Below are positions 21,478 to 33,690 of a DNA stretch of 64,000 nucleotides, piece after piece. Below the pieces are notes generated by a model that saw nothing but the letters and a program-made list of their open reading frames with translations, had not been told where the DNA came from and did no database searches. The translations under genes and the position numbers were made by a program. Position 1 is the stretch's first letter; each line of letters starts with the position of its first letter. The DNA is from Parietaria judaica (taxonomy: Eukaryota > Streptophyta > Magnoliopsida > Rosales > Urticaceae). Location: positions 40,658,501 to 40,722,500 of the forward strand of contig OX940863.1 of NCBI GenBank assembly GCA_954871525.1, in the 5' to 3' direction.

Positions 21478-23551
21478 TGTTGGATCGGTATTAACTTTTT
21501 AATACAAATAATGAACGCAACACATTGCGGCGGAAGTTCAAAATTTTGGTTTAATATGAAAATTCATTTTCGAATATTTAAACAACCATAACGATGAAAA
21601 CGACATTCATGGAAGCATGCAAAATAATTTCAATACGTAAACAAGGTGAATAAATCCGATAAATCAAATAACTAATTATAAGATTAGGATGCTCACAAAT
21701 CCAGATTTATACACGGTTAACGTCATCGCTCTTCACGAGTCTTCCCTTCGTCTTCAATCAAACAACCACGATAGAATAAATTTTATGGCTTTCGGGGTTT
21801 TTTGAGATTTAGAGGGTGGGCTCTACATGAACAAGAGAGAGGAGAACGCAGGAGCTATAACGTTCTTAAATAAGAATGTACGAGTTATAGCGGTAAGATC
21901 GCAGGAGAGCTATAGCGGTAATACCGTAGGAGCTATAACGGTTCTTCAATAAGAACGTAGGAGCTATTGCGATTCACCTTCTTTTTCTCTCCCAAAAACG
22001 TTTTTTCAAGCTCTCTCCAATCATATGAGACTCATTTCTCCTCTCTTGGTATGTTAACACATTAATTTTAATCAATATTAAAACTAATAACATGCATGTC
22101 TTCCAAGTGTCACTTTGGAAGGTGACATGAATTGCATGTCATGCATGTCTTCCAAGTGTCACAATATTCTCTTTTAATCTATGGATGATATGATGACACA
22201 TCATCAATCCTCTCATGATAAGATTAACTAATGGGAATTAAGCAACTATTTTTCTCCACCTTTTATTTATTAAATTGTATTTACATAATTATCATTATAA
22301 TCATGTAACTAATAGTATTTAATAAAGGTGATCAAAATAATAATTTATTTATTTGATCATGAAAAAAATCGCCCAAGAGAAAATATGTTCATACCAATTC
22401 CTTACTTAGAAATATTTCATATCTTATATATATTTCTAACATGAATTTCGTTCATCAATCTCTTTCGAAAGTCTAACATTGAGACCTTATGGACCTACAT
22501 GAACGAAGATTTAGAATAAAGTCCGGACAAAAAGTTTACAAACTTTTCCGAACTTTCAATTCCTAATTTTAGTCGATTCCACTAAAGGACCAATATTTAA
22601 AATCTCTTAGTTCATATGCGTTTCTATTTTTGTTTGATGTGATACAATTATTCTTCACACGGTCCACGGTGTAGTTTACGATATTACCCTTTGTGTGTAT
22701 CAATAACCAAGAGAAATGGTAAAAGTACTGTTTTACCCCTTAGTTATTTTTTCATCAACTCCTTTGTTGTTTGTGAACGAGAAAAACATAAAGTGAGATG
22801 TCACAACATGTCACATGTTTTATTTAGAGAATATATTATTCACTAAATACCAGGCCCGGTTTATTCGTTCACACTTGAAATAACAAAGCATAATGTGATA
22901 CTGATGCCAAGGCATTCTTTCAACACAAATTCCATATCTGTGAATCACGTAGTTCAACGAAATAGTATTACGACACCAACTGTCGGGCTTTAATCCTTTT
23001 CATTGGATCTTGCCCATTGACTAATGAAATGTCATAAAGTGTTACAAGAAGCTATGCACTCACTTCAGGATTTAGGTAATTACGAAAATACTCCTCGTTT
23101 GTGATTTTGAAGTTTAGAGTAATTAAACGGTTTTATCTCAAACTTCAAAGTGTCACTGGTCTCGTTCAATGTCTTCAATAAGACATCAAGAATAAACTAT
23201 AAGAGTCACAACTCTCAATATCACAAGATCGGATATCAATAGTCTATTCAAACAATCATTGATCGGATTCGATTGCCCGATCGATCCTGAGATTGTGAAC
23301 TTTTCATTTCAAACTAATCAAGAAGAGGTATCTTGTTAAGTCTGTACTTAACTCTTCTTTCATTGATGATAGTTTCAGGGCATAGACAAATATGTACAAA
23401 CTCAAACTTAAATATAAGGATGAATATTTAATATTTAATTAATTTTCAGCAAAAATACATAATCCTATTATTACATTAAGTACTTTAGCCATAAACTATT
23501 TTGTTTGCTAAAAGGTCCTTCATGTCTCCTTTGTGGGCATAAATTCCTACA
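21478..23551 (-). repeat. Copia D 5' LTR
   Basis: 2,074 bases matching 13848-16048, from TGTTGGATCGG to CCTACA. It has fewer internal repeat units than the 3' LTR. It should contain the element promoter. A CATATAGA-like TATA candidate sits at the equivalent of 14192-14199 on the minus strand, with low certainty. Confidence 0.9.
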
Positions 23552-24300
23552 GTGGTCCGGTAGGCCCAAAGCACTGAGGGTAGCTCTTTGGCCCATTTGC
23601 CTTTCTTCTCGCAGAGTTTCCTTTTCAGGATTGTCTTTATGTCTTTGTTGGGTGACTCGACTTGGCCGTTCACCTGCGAATAAACAGGCGACGAGTAGGT
23701 GTTGTTGAACTGCCTCGCATTATCAGTGATCAGTGAGGTGGGGATCCCGTGTCGATAGATTATATTGCGCGAGATGAAGTTTGACGTGTTTTTCTCACTG
23801 ATATTTGCGATAGGCTCTGCCTCGACCCACTATCGCATACTCGACCCCCCCTGGTGCCTTTGGCAGTTTTTCGATCAGGTCGATCCCCCATTTGGCAAAC
23901 GGGCGAGGGACCATTACCGGGCATAACGGGACTGCAGGTTGGAAAAGTACCTTGGCAAACCGTTGGAATTTGTCACATTTGCGAGCTATCTCGCTTGCGT
24001 ACTTCTTAAGGGTCGGCCAAAAGTAGACTTGCTTAAGAGCTTTCAGAGCGAGGGATCGTCCGGCATAGTGGTTGCTGCAGATTCCTTCGTGAAGGTTGCA
24101 ACCAAAAGAATGAGATTGGCGTCATCCTCGGGAAGGTATTTCAGGAGTGGTTGCATGAATCCACGTTTATAGAGGTTGCCATTGCTTAGTATGTACCTCG
24201 TTGCTCGAAACTTGAGTTGTCTCGCTTCACTTCGATTGGTTGGGAGAGTTCCGTTCTCCAGATACTCGACTATCGTCATCCTCTAGTCGTCTTCGTTCTC
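23552..24300 (-). pseudogene. Gypsy A integrase, N-terminal and core part
   Basis: On the minus strand this begins with the zinc-binding region (MTIVEYLENGTLPTNRSEAR, 24043-24279) and continues through the core. The core shows DLIEKLPKAPGGVEYAIV (first catalytic D), GIPTSLITDNARQF (second D) and VNGQVESPNKDIKTILKRK (catalytic E). The expected stretch after EYAIV, usually like VDYFSKW, is missing: the text jumps to WVEAEPIANI in another frame, so a small deletion has occurred near 23840. The frame is cut by Copia D after WAYRTT and resumes at 13847. Confidence 0.85.
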
Positions 24301-25080
24301 GTGTGTGATGGAGAGAACTTTTGCTTTCTCGATGTAGGGGCGTTCGATAGCTTCGACGGGAACTTTCCCTAGTTCCTCGTCGTCGGCGCCTGACGCCTTT
24401 CTGGCTAATGTGTCGGCCTTAGAGGTTATCAGCCCTTGGTATCTGAGTAATCACGTACCAGGTTGGGGGATGAAGGCGTCGGCGTTCCTCGGCTAGGTAA
24501 GTTGTCATGTTCTCCTCTTTTGCCTGATATTCGCCCTACACTTGCTTTACGATGAGCTGAGACTCGCAGTGGATCCGTAGGTTCTTTACGTCGAGTTTCT
24601 AGGCAATCTATAGTCCGGCCAGTAGTGCCTCGTATTCAGCCTCGTTGTTCGAGGCTTTGAAACAAAAACGGAGGGCGTAGAAAAGTTTTCCTCCTTCGGG
24701 GTTGGTGAACATGATACCTGCTCTTGAGTCGTGGGCGTTTTGACGCGCCGTCGACAGGCAGGCTCTAGACTGGACCATCGGGGTCCGATTTTTATTTCAC
24801 GACCAAAGGAAGTTCGTTGAGATCTTCCTCGATTTCAACTTCGGCATCGTAAGTGAACTCGGTGATGAAGTCTGCTACGGCCTGTCCCTTGATAGCAATT
24901 CGGGGTTGGTATTCGACGCCGTATTCTCCCAATTCCTGTGACCAGATTGCCATTCGCGATAAGGTGCTCTTGAGGAGGGCCTTGGGCACGGGATGTTCGG
25001 TTCGCACTATGATCTGGTGGGCTTGGAAGTATGGGCAGAGCTTCTTTGCCGTGGTGACTAGTGCTAGTGCTAGCTTCTAG
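24301..25080 (-). pseudogene. Gypsy A RNase H region
   Basis: The minus strand shows WSQELGEYGVEYQPR and AVADFITEFTYDAE (24792-25007), the link between the RT-associated and the second RNase H. The archaeal-like RNase H found in the Tat group follows, with KASNNEAEYEALLAGL and LRIHCESQLIVKQV (24540-24680). In the last motif the usual acidic residue of SDSQ reads E. Stops and frameshifts are frequent, so it is inactive. RNase H would remove the RNA strand during reverse transcription. Confidence 0.78.
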
Positions 25081-26180
25081 ATTTTAGGGTACCGTGTTTC
25101 GGCGTCCCGGAAGGCTTTGCTAACGTAGTAGATTGGCTCTTTTCTTCTTCTCGGACTAAGACAACTCTGACCGCGCTTGTCGAGACAGAAAGGTAGAGGA
25201 AAAGTGTTTCCTCATCCTTTGGCTTTGACAACATAGGAGGTGACCCGAGGTAGGCCTTTAACTTCTGAAAGGCGGTCTCGCACCTCTCGTCCCAAGCAAA
25301 TTTTTTTTTGCCCTTGAGGGCCTAAAAGAATGGGTGGCAGCGGTCCGTGGCTTTCGACATGAATCGTCCCAGAGCGTTGATGCACCCGTTTAATCTTTGT
25401 ACCTCTTTGATTTTTTGCGGGTTCTTCATTTCGATCAGGGCTCTGATCTTTTCCGGGTTGGCTTTGATCCCTCGTCATTTGATGATGAATCCCAAGAACT
25501 TTCTAGATTCGACTCCGAACACGCATTTAGCGGGGTTTAGTTTCATCTGGTACGTTCGGAGGAGCATGAATCCTTCTCAAAGGTCATTGACGTGGTTGGC
25601 CTCCTTGAGGCTTTTGACGATCATGTCATCGACGTAGACCTCCATGGTTTTTCCGATGAGCAGGGCGAACATTCGCTTGACGAGGCATTGGTATGTGGGT
25701 CCAGCATTTTTCAGGCCGAAGGGCATGACTTTGTAGCAATAGAGACCACGTTCGGCTATGAACATTATGTGTACCTGGTATGGTTCGTGCATTCGGATTT
25801 GGTTGTACCCTGAGTGGGCGTCCATCATGCTCACGAGCTGGTGACCGGCGGTGGCGTGTACCAGCTGATCAATCCTTGGAAGCGGGAATCAATCCTTCGG
25901 GCACGCCTTGTTGAGATCAGAGTAATCTATGCAGATCCGCCATTTTCCGTTAGTCTTCTTCACCATGACCACGTTAGATAACGAGTATGGGTAGGTAACT
26001 TCTTTGACTAAGTCAGCGGCGATGAGTTTGTTGACTTCTTCGTCGATGGCTTGATATCTTTCGAGATTGAATGCCCGACGTCGTTGCATTTTTGGGGTTT
26101 TCCCTTTCTCGATGTTGAGTCGGTGGACGGCCACATCGGGGACGATGCCGGGCATATCAGTGTGACCAGGCGAAGACATC
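25081..26180 (-). pseudogene. Gypsy A reverse transcriptase
   Basis: RT is in two main pieces. 25889-26179 has RRRAFNLERYQAIDEEVNKL, VVMVKKTNGKWRICIDYSDL and NKACPKD. 25577-25834 has MMDAHSGYNQIRM, VMPFGLKNAGPTYQ and MEVYVDDMIVKS, with the catalytic YVDD at 25625-25636. The RT thumb and connection continue to about 25081 in broken frames. A frameshift lies between the two main pieces, near 25860. Well recognisable but defective. Confidence 0.9.
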
Positions 26181-27095
26181 CTTGAACTCTCGCTGGAAGG
26201 TGGCCATTTGCGTCTTGATCATGAGTGGTAACTGGGCGCCGATTGATACTGTCCTATTAGGCCTGGCTTCATCCACCCTGACTTGCATCACGTCGAAGGA
26301 AGGTTCCATCATGGGTTTTCGCCTCTTGTCTCGAGGGTCGAGTTTGCCGAAAATTTGCATTACCCCAGGAGTGGCAGCAAGTAAGACATCCAGCTGTTGG
26401 ATAGCGTAGATGATTAAATCAATTTTGCCAGACCTCATCACCTGGGCGTAGCATGGTCGGGATTCTCGCTGGCTCCCCCTCATGATTCCTATCCCGTTCG
26501 CCGTTGGGAATTTTACGAGTAGGTGGAAGGTTGAGGCGATGGCCTGGAGTTTTTTGAGGGACGACCTCCCCATGATGATGCTGTAGGATGAGAGTTGATC
26601 TACTACGAGGTACCTGACCATTTTGGTGACCAGGGCTCCGTCTTCTGACCCAAACGTGGTGGGCAGGTCGATAACTCCTTCAGAAAGGACTTGCTTTCCA
26701 TTAAACCCGTAGAGTGGGGTTTTGAGTGGTGTCGGGACGAGCCCTCCTAGATTCATTCGTTCCAGAGCTGCTTTGAAGATGATGTCGGCTTAGCTGCCGT
26801 TGTCGATCAGTACTCGTTTCACCTTGTTGTTGGCTATCAGAGTTTCGACAACGATTGCGTCATTGCGGGGGTACGAGATTCTTCGAGCTTCTTCCTCCGT
26901 GAAGGTGATGGTTTGGTTGGGAAGCACTGCTACTAAATTGGCGAGGCTCGCTAGTTGGATCTGGTGTTCCTCACCGTCACCTTCTAGGGCTCGGGCGTAC
27001 CTTTTTCTCTTGTTGTTGGTGTCCTGGCGGGTGTTAGCCTGCTCCTTCTCTGGGCAAGGTTGGCTCGAGCTGCCGTTTTGGGGCTGTTCGGTCTC
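26157..27095 (-). pseudogene. Gypsy A protease
   Basis: The aspartic protease active site reads RVLIDNGS (26793-26816), with D at 26802-26804; many Gypsy proteases have DTG or DSG, and Tat relatives often DNG. An in-frame TAA at 26790-26792 directly follows. Beyond it the frame continues FKAALERMNLGG and LYGFNGK (26157-26756), then VVDQLSSYSIIMGRSSLKKL, a typical protease second half. The enzyme would process the Gag-Pol polyprotein. Confidence 0.85.
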
Positions 27096-28790
27096 TCAAG
27101 GCAGAGGTTTATCGGATTTCTCGCTCTCCGCCACGAGCTTCTGGACGAACTCTTTCAATTTCCCGTCTTGGATGAGCTGCTCAATTTTTCTTTTTAGTTC
27201 CCAGCATTCAGCCGTCACGTGCCCGTGATACTGGTGGTAAGCGCAATACCGCTTTTTGTTCCTCCTTGCTGCAGGCAGCAGCGGTCGGAGGGGGGAAAAC
27301 TTCTCCCCATATAAGCTAAAGATCGTAGCCGGAGACACAGTTAGAGGGGTGTAGTTTGCATTTCTTCAAAAATTCTCCTCCTGACTGGGTCGCCGCTGCT
27401 GTCTTTCAGATTCAGGCTACAGACATTGATTTTTCTTTTGAGGCTCGTTACTGGCATTCTTTTGGTTGGCGTAATTTGGCTCGTCTTGGTTGAGCTAATT
27501 TCTGATGATGAAGTATTCGTCGGCGGCGATATCTTCCGCGACCCTTGCCATTAATTCAGCCATGGATTTTGGTTTTTTCTTGACAAGGGAGCGTGAGAAT
27601 TCGCCTTATGTAAGGCTGTCAATTATTGCGGTGACAACGTCGTCGTTGGTGTAGCTAACGACCTTGTTAGCTTCTTCTGTGAACCTTTTCAAGTAGGCTT
27701 GGAGAGATTCGACATTGCATTGCGTAAGTGACCATATGTACGACTTCCCTTTACGCTGGGTTATTGAGCTCACGAAGCGGAAGATGAAGCGTTCTGTTAG
27801 CTCTACGAATGATTCGACCGACCCCTTTGGGAGCCGCTGGTACCATTCAAAAATGGCCCCAGCGAGAGTAAGGAAGAATTCCTAGCACATTGTGGAGGGC
27901 GAACACTTCTTCACCCGCATGGAGAACTGATACTGGACCAGGTTGTAGGTGGGGCCGCCGGTACCGTCGTAGATGAGGTTATGGGGAAACCGCAAATCTC
28001 CGTCGAGATCCTCGGTGAAGAGGTGGTCGGCGAGTGGGGAGATCACTTCCTCTGCCATACTCATTATGGCGGGATCCGACCTATTGGCTATGGCGAGCTC
28101 TCTCACTTCTCTTCTTAGGGCATGGACTTCACTTTCCAGCCTTGTGCTATGTGGGGGCACCAGGACTGCGTTTACTTGTCCCGTCGTGCCGCGAGGTGCG
28201 GGGTACCGAGGTCTCTCAGACGACTCAGAGTTTGCATTGTCTGAGTCTCCTTTGTAGCGGGACCTTTCTATTCGCCGATTGATGTGTTTCCGGAGATCTT
28301 TTTCACGATCGGGTTGATTCAGATGGTGGCAGAGGTTTTCCACGTTGTTCGTGCGCACTCTGTTGTGCGCGCGGCGGAGACGGTGGATTCTTTGTGCCCT
28401 TGCACTGTCGGCACCATCTTAGTTTCTCACGAGTCGGGTGAAGGCTGATTGTCGGGTTGACTGAGATTGTTCTTGCTCTTGAATTTTTTCAGGATCTGCT
28501 TGTGCCCTGAGGGGCTCTTGTTGTGTGTGTTCGAGAGCTTCCTCTGAAATTTCCTCCTCATCGGGGCCATTGTTGTGGCCGAGGTGTTTGGACATCAGAC
28601 CGGTCAACCGAAAGACACTGTCTTCCAGCCGGACTAGTCGTTCTCTTTTTTCGTTGACGGCAGGCTCTTGATGAGAGCTGGTCTCGGGTAGGTTTTGTGC
28701 CTGAGTTCGGCGTGCGTTAACCTGGGCCCGAGTATTGAGAGCGATGTTTCCCGCAGGGCAAGAATACGTGTTTTCTGTCAATTTTGACAT
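27096..28790 (-). pseudogene. Gypsy A gag
   Basis: Gag starts at the ATG at 28790, only 58 bases after the PBS. The first piece (28419-28790, MSKLTENTYSCPAGNIAL) is charged and helical. The second (27882-28358) leads into the capsid region with DLDGDLRFPHNLIYDGTGG. The capsid continues in broken frames (EWYQRLP, SYIWSLTQ) to about 27500. The nucleocapsid part (27096-27338) has YCAYHQYHGHVTAECWELK, a Tat-type zinc-binding motif, and KLKEFVQKLVAE. The protein would form the particle and bind RNA. Several stops and frameshifts. Confidence 0.82.
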
Positions 28791-28847
28791 CGTGGCCTTA
28801 AGAAAAACTAGGTCGAAGTGTCCATAGAGGCTTATGCTTTCGTGGGA

Positions 28848-28865
28848 CCCCTCCTTCTAGCGCCA
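28848..28865 (-). other. Gypsy A primer-binding site
   Basis: Minus strand TGGCGCTAGAAGGAGGGG, starting 3 bases inside the 5' LTR. The TGGCGC start is typical of plant Gypsy primer sites. The exact tRNA was not assigned. Confidence 0.65.
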
Positions 28866-28868
28866 AAA

Positions 28869-30221
28869 TGTTGATGCTAAAATTTGCACCAAACTTTCAA
28901 GCGGCCCAATACCGTTGTATGGGCCGGGCCCAACGTCGTGTGTTGACTGTGAGTAGGCTGTAGGGCGTTGACTCGTTTGCGCTTTGGGTCAGATGGACCC
29001 TCCACTGTCGGTGGAACAAGGGTCCGGGCTCTGTCCTTTTCCTGTGACCTCGTCGCTACTAGCACACCGGGCTGGGTCACAGGCAAAAGATGGCACTAAG
29101 GACGTGGTCTCCACGTAGGGAGGGTCTCGGTGAGATCCCTATGTGAGCCCTAACAGACGAGACCCCTCCGCCTAAGTCCCTAATGTCGATCCGGATACAC
29201 GGCCGGTCCGCAAAGTCAGTACAGACAAAGGGACGGTAACACGTGTTCCGTAGATCGGAATCTAGACAGGCAGGATCGTACAATCATGTTAGGACCTGGT
29301 CCAGAGCTTCCGCCCTAGTCGTTTGCTCTGTGTTCCGGATCACCAGATAATCTTTGGAGGTTTTAGACCTCTCGACCCGTATTGTGGGTACTGATACGGG
29401 GACCTCGGTCTATCCGCGAAGTCGGTATATCAACTAGAGAGAATGGACTGGGGGATAGCACGAACACCATGGAAAACAGAACCTAGAGAGGAAGGTCGTA
29501 AACCATGCTAGAAATTTTTCCAGAGCTTCCACTTTAGCCGAATTCCTCGCGCTCAGAACCTGGGCAAAAAAGCACCCGAGGTCAGGGAGAATCGGGGGGC
29601 GGGGGGGTCTATCTCCTGAGTCACCTCGGACGCTCAACATTAGGCATGTACCCGAGGGAGGAGGTGTTCAGAGGGAGGAGGAGAACTCTAGGGGTGAGCT
29701 TTAGAGGAAGGAATCCGAGTTGTAGTGAGATTTTGAGTTGTGTTGAAATGAGAAAATCGGAGCTCTATTTATAAGAGGAGCCAGGGATTCAAACACAATT
29801 ATATATTACTCCGGGAAGCCCATGGAGTAAAATTATATAGTTTTTTGACTCCCTGGGATGTGGCAAAACCGATGATGCAAGTTTCGTGCCTATCCGAGCC
29901 GCCACGCGCCCTCACGCGCGGCTTCCTTGCGCCGCACTCCGGCCAAAACTTGGCCACCTAGTTGATGATGTCATGGTGCTGATGTCAGCCGCAAAGTGGG
30001 CGCATGGGAGTATGTGTTTCATGTGGGAGGGATTGTGAAGGCTGCTGGTGCCACGTGGCAGCGTGTGGAGGCGTGTGAGGCCCTGCAGTGCCTGCTCGGG
30101 GTGCTTTCGGGGCCGTTTTTCGTCCCGGAAGTGTCTGGAAGCCAAATTTTACAAACTTCATGTCCTTTTTTAGTATCCCGATATTTTTAGAAATATCTGG
30201 ATACTTTGTTTCGCGAAAATA
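28869..30221 (-). repeat. Gypsy A 5' LTR
   Basis: About 1.35 kb matching 4411-5772. It begins TGTTGATGC next to the PBS. The outer end is near GCGAAAATAGATC, but a clean CA end and TSD are missing, so the border is approximate. A TATA box (TATAAATAG on the minus strand, 29765-29773) could start the element transcript. Confidence 0.82.
29765..29773 (-). promoter_or_regulatory. TATA box of the Gypsy A 5' LTR
   Basis: TATAAATAG on the minus strand, conserved in the other LTR near 5308-5320. Confidence 0.6.
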
Positions 30222-31818
30222 GATCTCTAGAGAATATTTTGATTGAAATTGAATATAAATTAAATAAAAAAAAGTTAATTAATTAAATTTTCTTTTATTA
30301 ATTTACAAAAATCAATTCTGTAAAACACCCATAACAATCAGTATATTCCAATTTGGTTATAACAAATATAGTACCCAAATGTCACAAAATAGTGTTGCGA
30401 TTTAATCTTATCCATGTTAAGTTAAGGTCTATTAAACCATGCATCGTATAACAAGTTTTATTGAGATATGAATAAAATTTAATGCTAAGTTACTGTTTGT
30501 GATTTTTGATATTATTGTCGCATTTAGTGTATGATTGTGTACTTACAAGGCAAGTAACTTTTTTTTTCTTATTCAACGGAGATCAAGCAGTCCTTGAACT
30601 TGGAAAAGAGGTTTTGAATTATATATTTATGGATAAATCCAAGAAAAAGTATCTTAAAATAACAAAAATTTACAACACATTCTTAATCTTATTTTATCGT
30701 GGTAAAAATACTAAAATTAATTTTTTCATCTCACCGTAAGTACCAAATGACTTCTTTTATGGTTTATCCGTCAAATGTCATGCTCTGGTCTCCAATGAAC
30801 GTTGCACACCATCGTCGATGTCCAATTCTAGTGACAGAGCTAACATTTTCAATGTAGAAAGGGCACCGACGAATAATCAAATTCACAATTATAAAACATA
30901 AGAAAATTGCATTATTTTATGATAAAAATAAAAGTAATCAACTATCACTTACGGTGATAACCAATAAAATAAGAGAGACTTGATAAGGAAGAGGAATAGA
31001 AACTTACACAGTCATATTGTCAGCATTACGCGCAAAATAGTAGTCCGAGGAATTTAACAGAAGCTCGGCCCAGTCGCGCAAAATAGAACCCCGAAGATTT
31101 TGGCCGTCCTGAGGGTCCAAGACGAGGAGAGAGAGAAGCACGATGGATGCGTTTTGAGACGGCGAGAGAAAAAATAATATAAAAATCGGCCATCGACGAG
31201 ACAAATAACCAAGAGTCCAAGATGAAGAAACCAAAAACCACACCTGCTTCCGAGACAGCGAGGTGAGCCAAAGAACGAAAAAAAAAACACGATATGAGGG
31301 AGGGCAGGGGCCCATGGTGAGTCCACCTCCCTCCTTCACTGTCCATATCAACCTCTAAAACCCGGTTAGGGCTTTTGGGTTTCAAGAAATTGCGACTTTA
31401 GGGCTCTAAAGGTTTGTAGGTTCGAAGAGGTTTGAAGGTTCGAAAAGATGAAAATAAAATGGGTCTAGATTTGTGTAAAGAATAAAATGTGTTTGTAATT
31501 AATAAATCCTAATTTGGTACTTTTACCATAATAAAATAAAATTTAGAATATGCCGTAAAATTTTATGTAATTTAAAGTACTTTTGCCTGAATTTACCCTA
31601 TATCTATAATTGTATACATATGGAATATTTTAGTCAACCAGAACTAGATTCTTCCCAGGAGATTGATTCCTTAGTCATTTTTGTTTTCAAGCATCGAATA
31701 TATTTCATATATTTTAACTTCTAACTGCTTATTATCTTACGAATAAGGAGGGAAAATATCTATCATAACATACTAATTTATTTTTATACACTAATTACTT
31801 AGAAGATCATTTGAAAAC
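30222..31818. other. Unassigned DNA with weak antisense ORFs
   Basis: This is AT-rich at both ends. At 31004-31385 three overlapping minus-strand frames are open (115, 119 and 90 codons) without family likeness, in slightly less AT-rich sequence. Just upstream on the minus strand is AAGCCCTAACC, a motif common in plant 5' UTRs. It may be the start of a degenerate host gene, but there is no strong codon signal. The rest shows nothing recognisable. Confidence 0.4.
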
Positions 31819-32462
31819 CGTAGAGGTATGATTTTGTCTACGTCAATTTGTATATATACGACGAAATCTATCGCTATCGTTTATAATTTCAGGCTCCAAT
31901 CATAAGAGCCCAATACCAGAAAAAGCCCAACTGGCTAAATCAAGAAGGGTCAACTAAGGAGAAGTTAACATTCAAGAAGAAGACACACGACGAGGATAGG
32001 CGGCGACGATATTCGTCGACGAAGAAATGTCCTTTTACACAAATTCGTCGGTGAAACCTCATTGACGAAGCCTTTTGCCAACCAAGAACGAGACAAGCCA
32101 AGTCCAGTGACGAAGCATAATCAACGCAGCGCAAGCGGCGCATCAGAGCTGACGACGACAGTCACGCCCACAATTATAGCTTTGTAATTAAGAAAAATAT
32201 GAAGTACTTAAATGCATTTATAACCGACCATTTCAATTATAAAGCTCTATAAATAGAGAGAAAACCGATGTAAAAAGGGATTGATGGTTCTTTGTTAAGA
32301 AATACGACATTCACACATTGAAATCCAAAATCATCTGACTCATCTCTGAGGAAATCTAAAAAAAAAAATTAGTTTGGAAAGACCCCATCTCTGAGGCAAT
32401 CTAAAAACTAAATTACACCAATCGTATCTCCGTGACTGTGGATATGATTTTTCACCTCAATA
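31819..32462 (+). repeat. Gypsy B copy 1 5' LTR
   Basis: This aligns with 38513-39230: GATTTTGTCTACG near the start, CGACGAAATCTA soon after, TATAAATA at 32248-32255, and CACCTCAATA before the PBS. It is shorter and more diverged than the other two LTRs. Confidence 0.8.
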
Positions 32463-32464
32463 GT

Positions 32465-32485
32465 TTGGCACCCACCGAGGGGTAG
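32465..32485 (+). other. Gypsy B copy 1 primer-binding site
   Basis: TTGGCACCCACCGAGGGG, one base changed from the site at 39234 (TGGCGCCCACCAAGGGGC). Confidence 0.7.
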
Positions 32486-32530
32486 AAGTGCTTTTTCATC
32501 GCGTAACTAAATCACTTGTTAGCTGAGAAA

Positions 32531-33690
32531 ATGGCAAGGGAGAATGTGTCACACTAAAGTCAAGAGGAGAAATAGAGACAGTTGCCGGTGGCGAGGCTGG
32601 AAAAATAAAGAAGAACGGCTTTGGCACGACAATACATGGAGACTTCTCAGCAGTACGCGGTGTCCCGACAACTAGGAGATTATTCCGTGATGCCACCAAT
32701 TCTCCAGAAGATTGAAGAATTTTGGCAGAGAGTTGCAGGTTTGGAGCAAAGGAATCACCAGCTTGGAAGGGCTTTGGTGCTAGGAAGCAACACAAGGACG
32801 ATGGGGTAGCAGGGCAGCTGCACCGACGGATCAGAGGGAGTGGATCTGTAGGAGAAGAAGCGGCAACAAACCATAGTTTCCCTTCGTGTTTCCCACCTAA
32901 CCATGGAAGTATCTTTATGGTGGGAACGTGACTGGAACTACTCAACCTTTTGCGGAGCAAAGAGTCAACTTCCCACTACTTTACCTACCACTGTGTCGAG
33001 GGCAACATATGGAGATTCCACACCACCAACGATGGTCATTCAGCCAAATCACAAATTGGCAATCCAAATGCAAGTCGACAGAGCCATCTCGGAACTATAT
33101 TCCAGGATAGGGTTCGTCATGTCACAGATGCACAAGGTGACAAGTGCTGCGCCAGAAATCGACCAATTAACGGAGGAGACGAGGAGTACCCCGTTTTCTC
33201 CTGTGATTAATAATTTTTGAGTGCATGACATTCCCAAGATCCGAGTGACCTTTTACAAGGGAACTACAAATCCGAAAGCACACGTGAAAGCTTTCCGCAT
33301 TACGATGGGCCGAATAAACCTGTATGGGCTAGAAATATAAAAAATAATGTGTTTGTTGTTTGTAGATAGTTTGAAGGGAGCAGCTTTGGAGTGGTTGTCG
33401 AGGCTCCCACTGAATTCAATCTATTGTTTTGATGACATGGTGTCGAATTTCCTGAGACATTACTGAATGTATGTATAGACACAAGTGAACATCACAGATA
33501 TTTGGACTCTAGAGCAGGATAAGGGCGAGATGTTGAGGAAGTTTATTAGGAGGTTTTAGGACGTGCTGGCGAAAATCTCAGGAGTGGGGGATTTCGTTGC
33601 CATCTTGGCATTAAAACATAGCCTGTAGTACGAAACTCCATTCCGCGAGGTTCTCACCAAAAGTCGACCGACGATGATCGAGGATGCTTT
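32531..33690 (+). pseudogene. Gypsy B copy 1 gag, 5' part
   Basis: The start MARENVSH is followed by stops, then a helical leader and the capsid domain (about 33240-33690). The capsid has NPKAHVKAFRITMG, LFVDSLKGAALEWLSRLP, NITDIWTLEQ and SRPTMIEDALHK, nearly matching the main copy. Several in-frame stops. The coding part is cut after ALHK by a Copia LTR. Confidence 0.8.

Larger units (their letters stand above)
13848..23551 (-). mobile_element. Copia D: near-complete long-LTR Copia element, TSD GTGGT
   Basis: All parts are present on the minus strand: 5' LTR (21478-23551), PBS (21464-21475), leader, gag, protease, integrase, RT, RNase H, PPT and 3' LTR (13848-16048). GTGGT flanks both ends (13843-13847 and 23552-23556). 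The insertion splits the integrase of Gypsy A. The two LTRs are alike: about four differences in the first 100 aligned bases by eye. Several in-frame stops, a frameshift in RT and a decayed stretch between integrase and RT show it is defective. The motif set resembles the Angela/TAR-like group of plant Copia elements, tentatively. Confidence 0.92.
4411..30221 (-). mobile_element. Gypsy A: large Tat-type Ty3/Gypsy retrotransposon, with nested insertions
   Basis: The element runs on the minus strand: 5' LTR (28869-30221), PBS, gag (27096-28790), protease, RT, RNase H and integrase (13395-27095), tandem repeats, an antisense ORF region (8600-11820), PPT and 3' LTR (4411-5772). Without the solo LTR at 5844-8596 and Copia D at 13848-23551 it would be about 13.3 kb, a normal size for the Tat group. 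The RT-RNase H-integrase order, the NNEAEYEALLAGL RNase H motif, the antisense ORF and the 3' repeats all point to Tat. No matching TSD was found: GTCAG lies left of the element and the right flank differs, so the right edge may be damaged. Stops and frameshifts make it defective. Confidence 0.88.

Noticed and set aside
4406..30226. TSD for Gypsy A
   Set aside because: GTCAG left of the element has no partner at the right border; neighbouring offsets were tried and none matched.
31054..31351. Signal-peptide-like hydrophobic ORF
   Set aside because: One of three overlapping frames; hydrophobicity comes from T-rich sequence. Only the whole area is kept as a weak finding.
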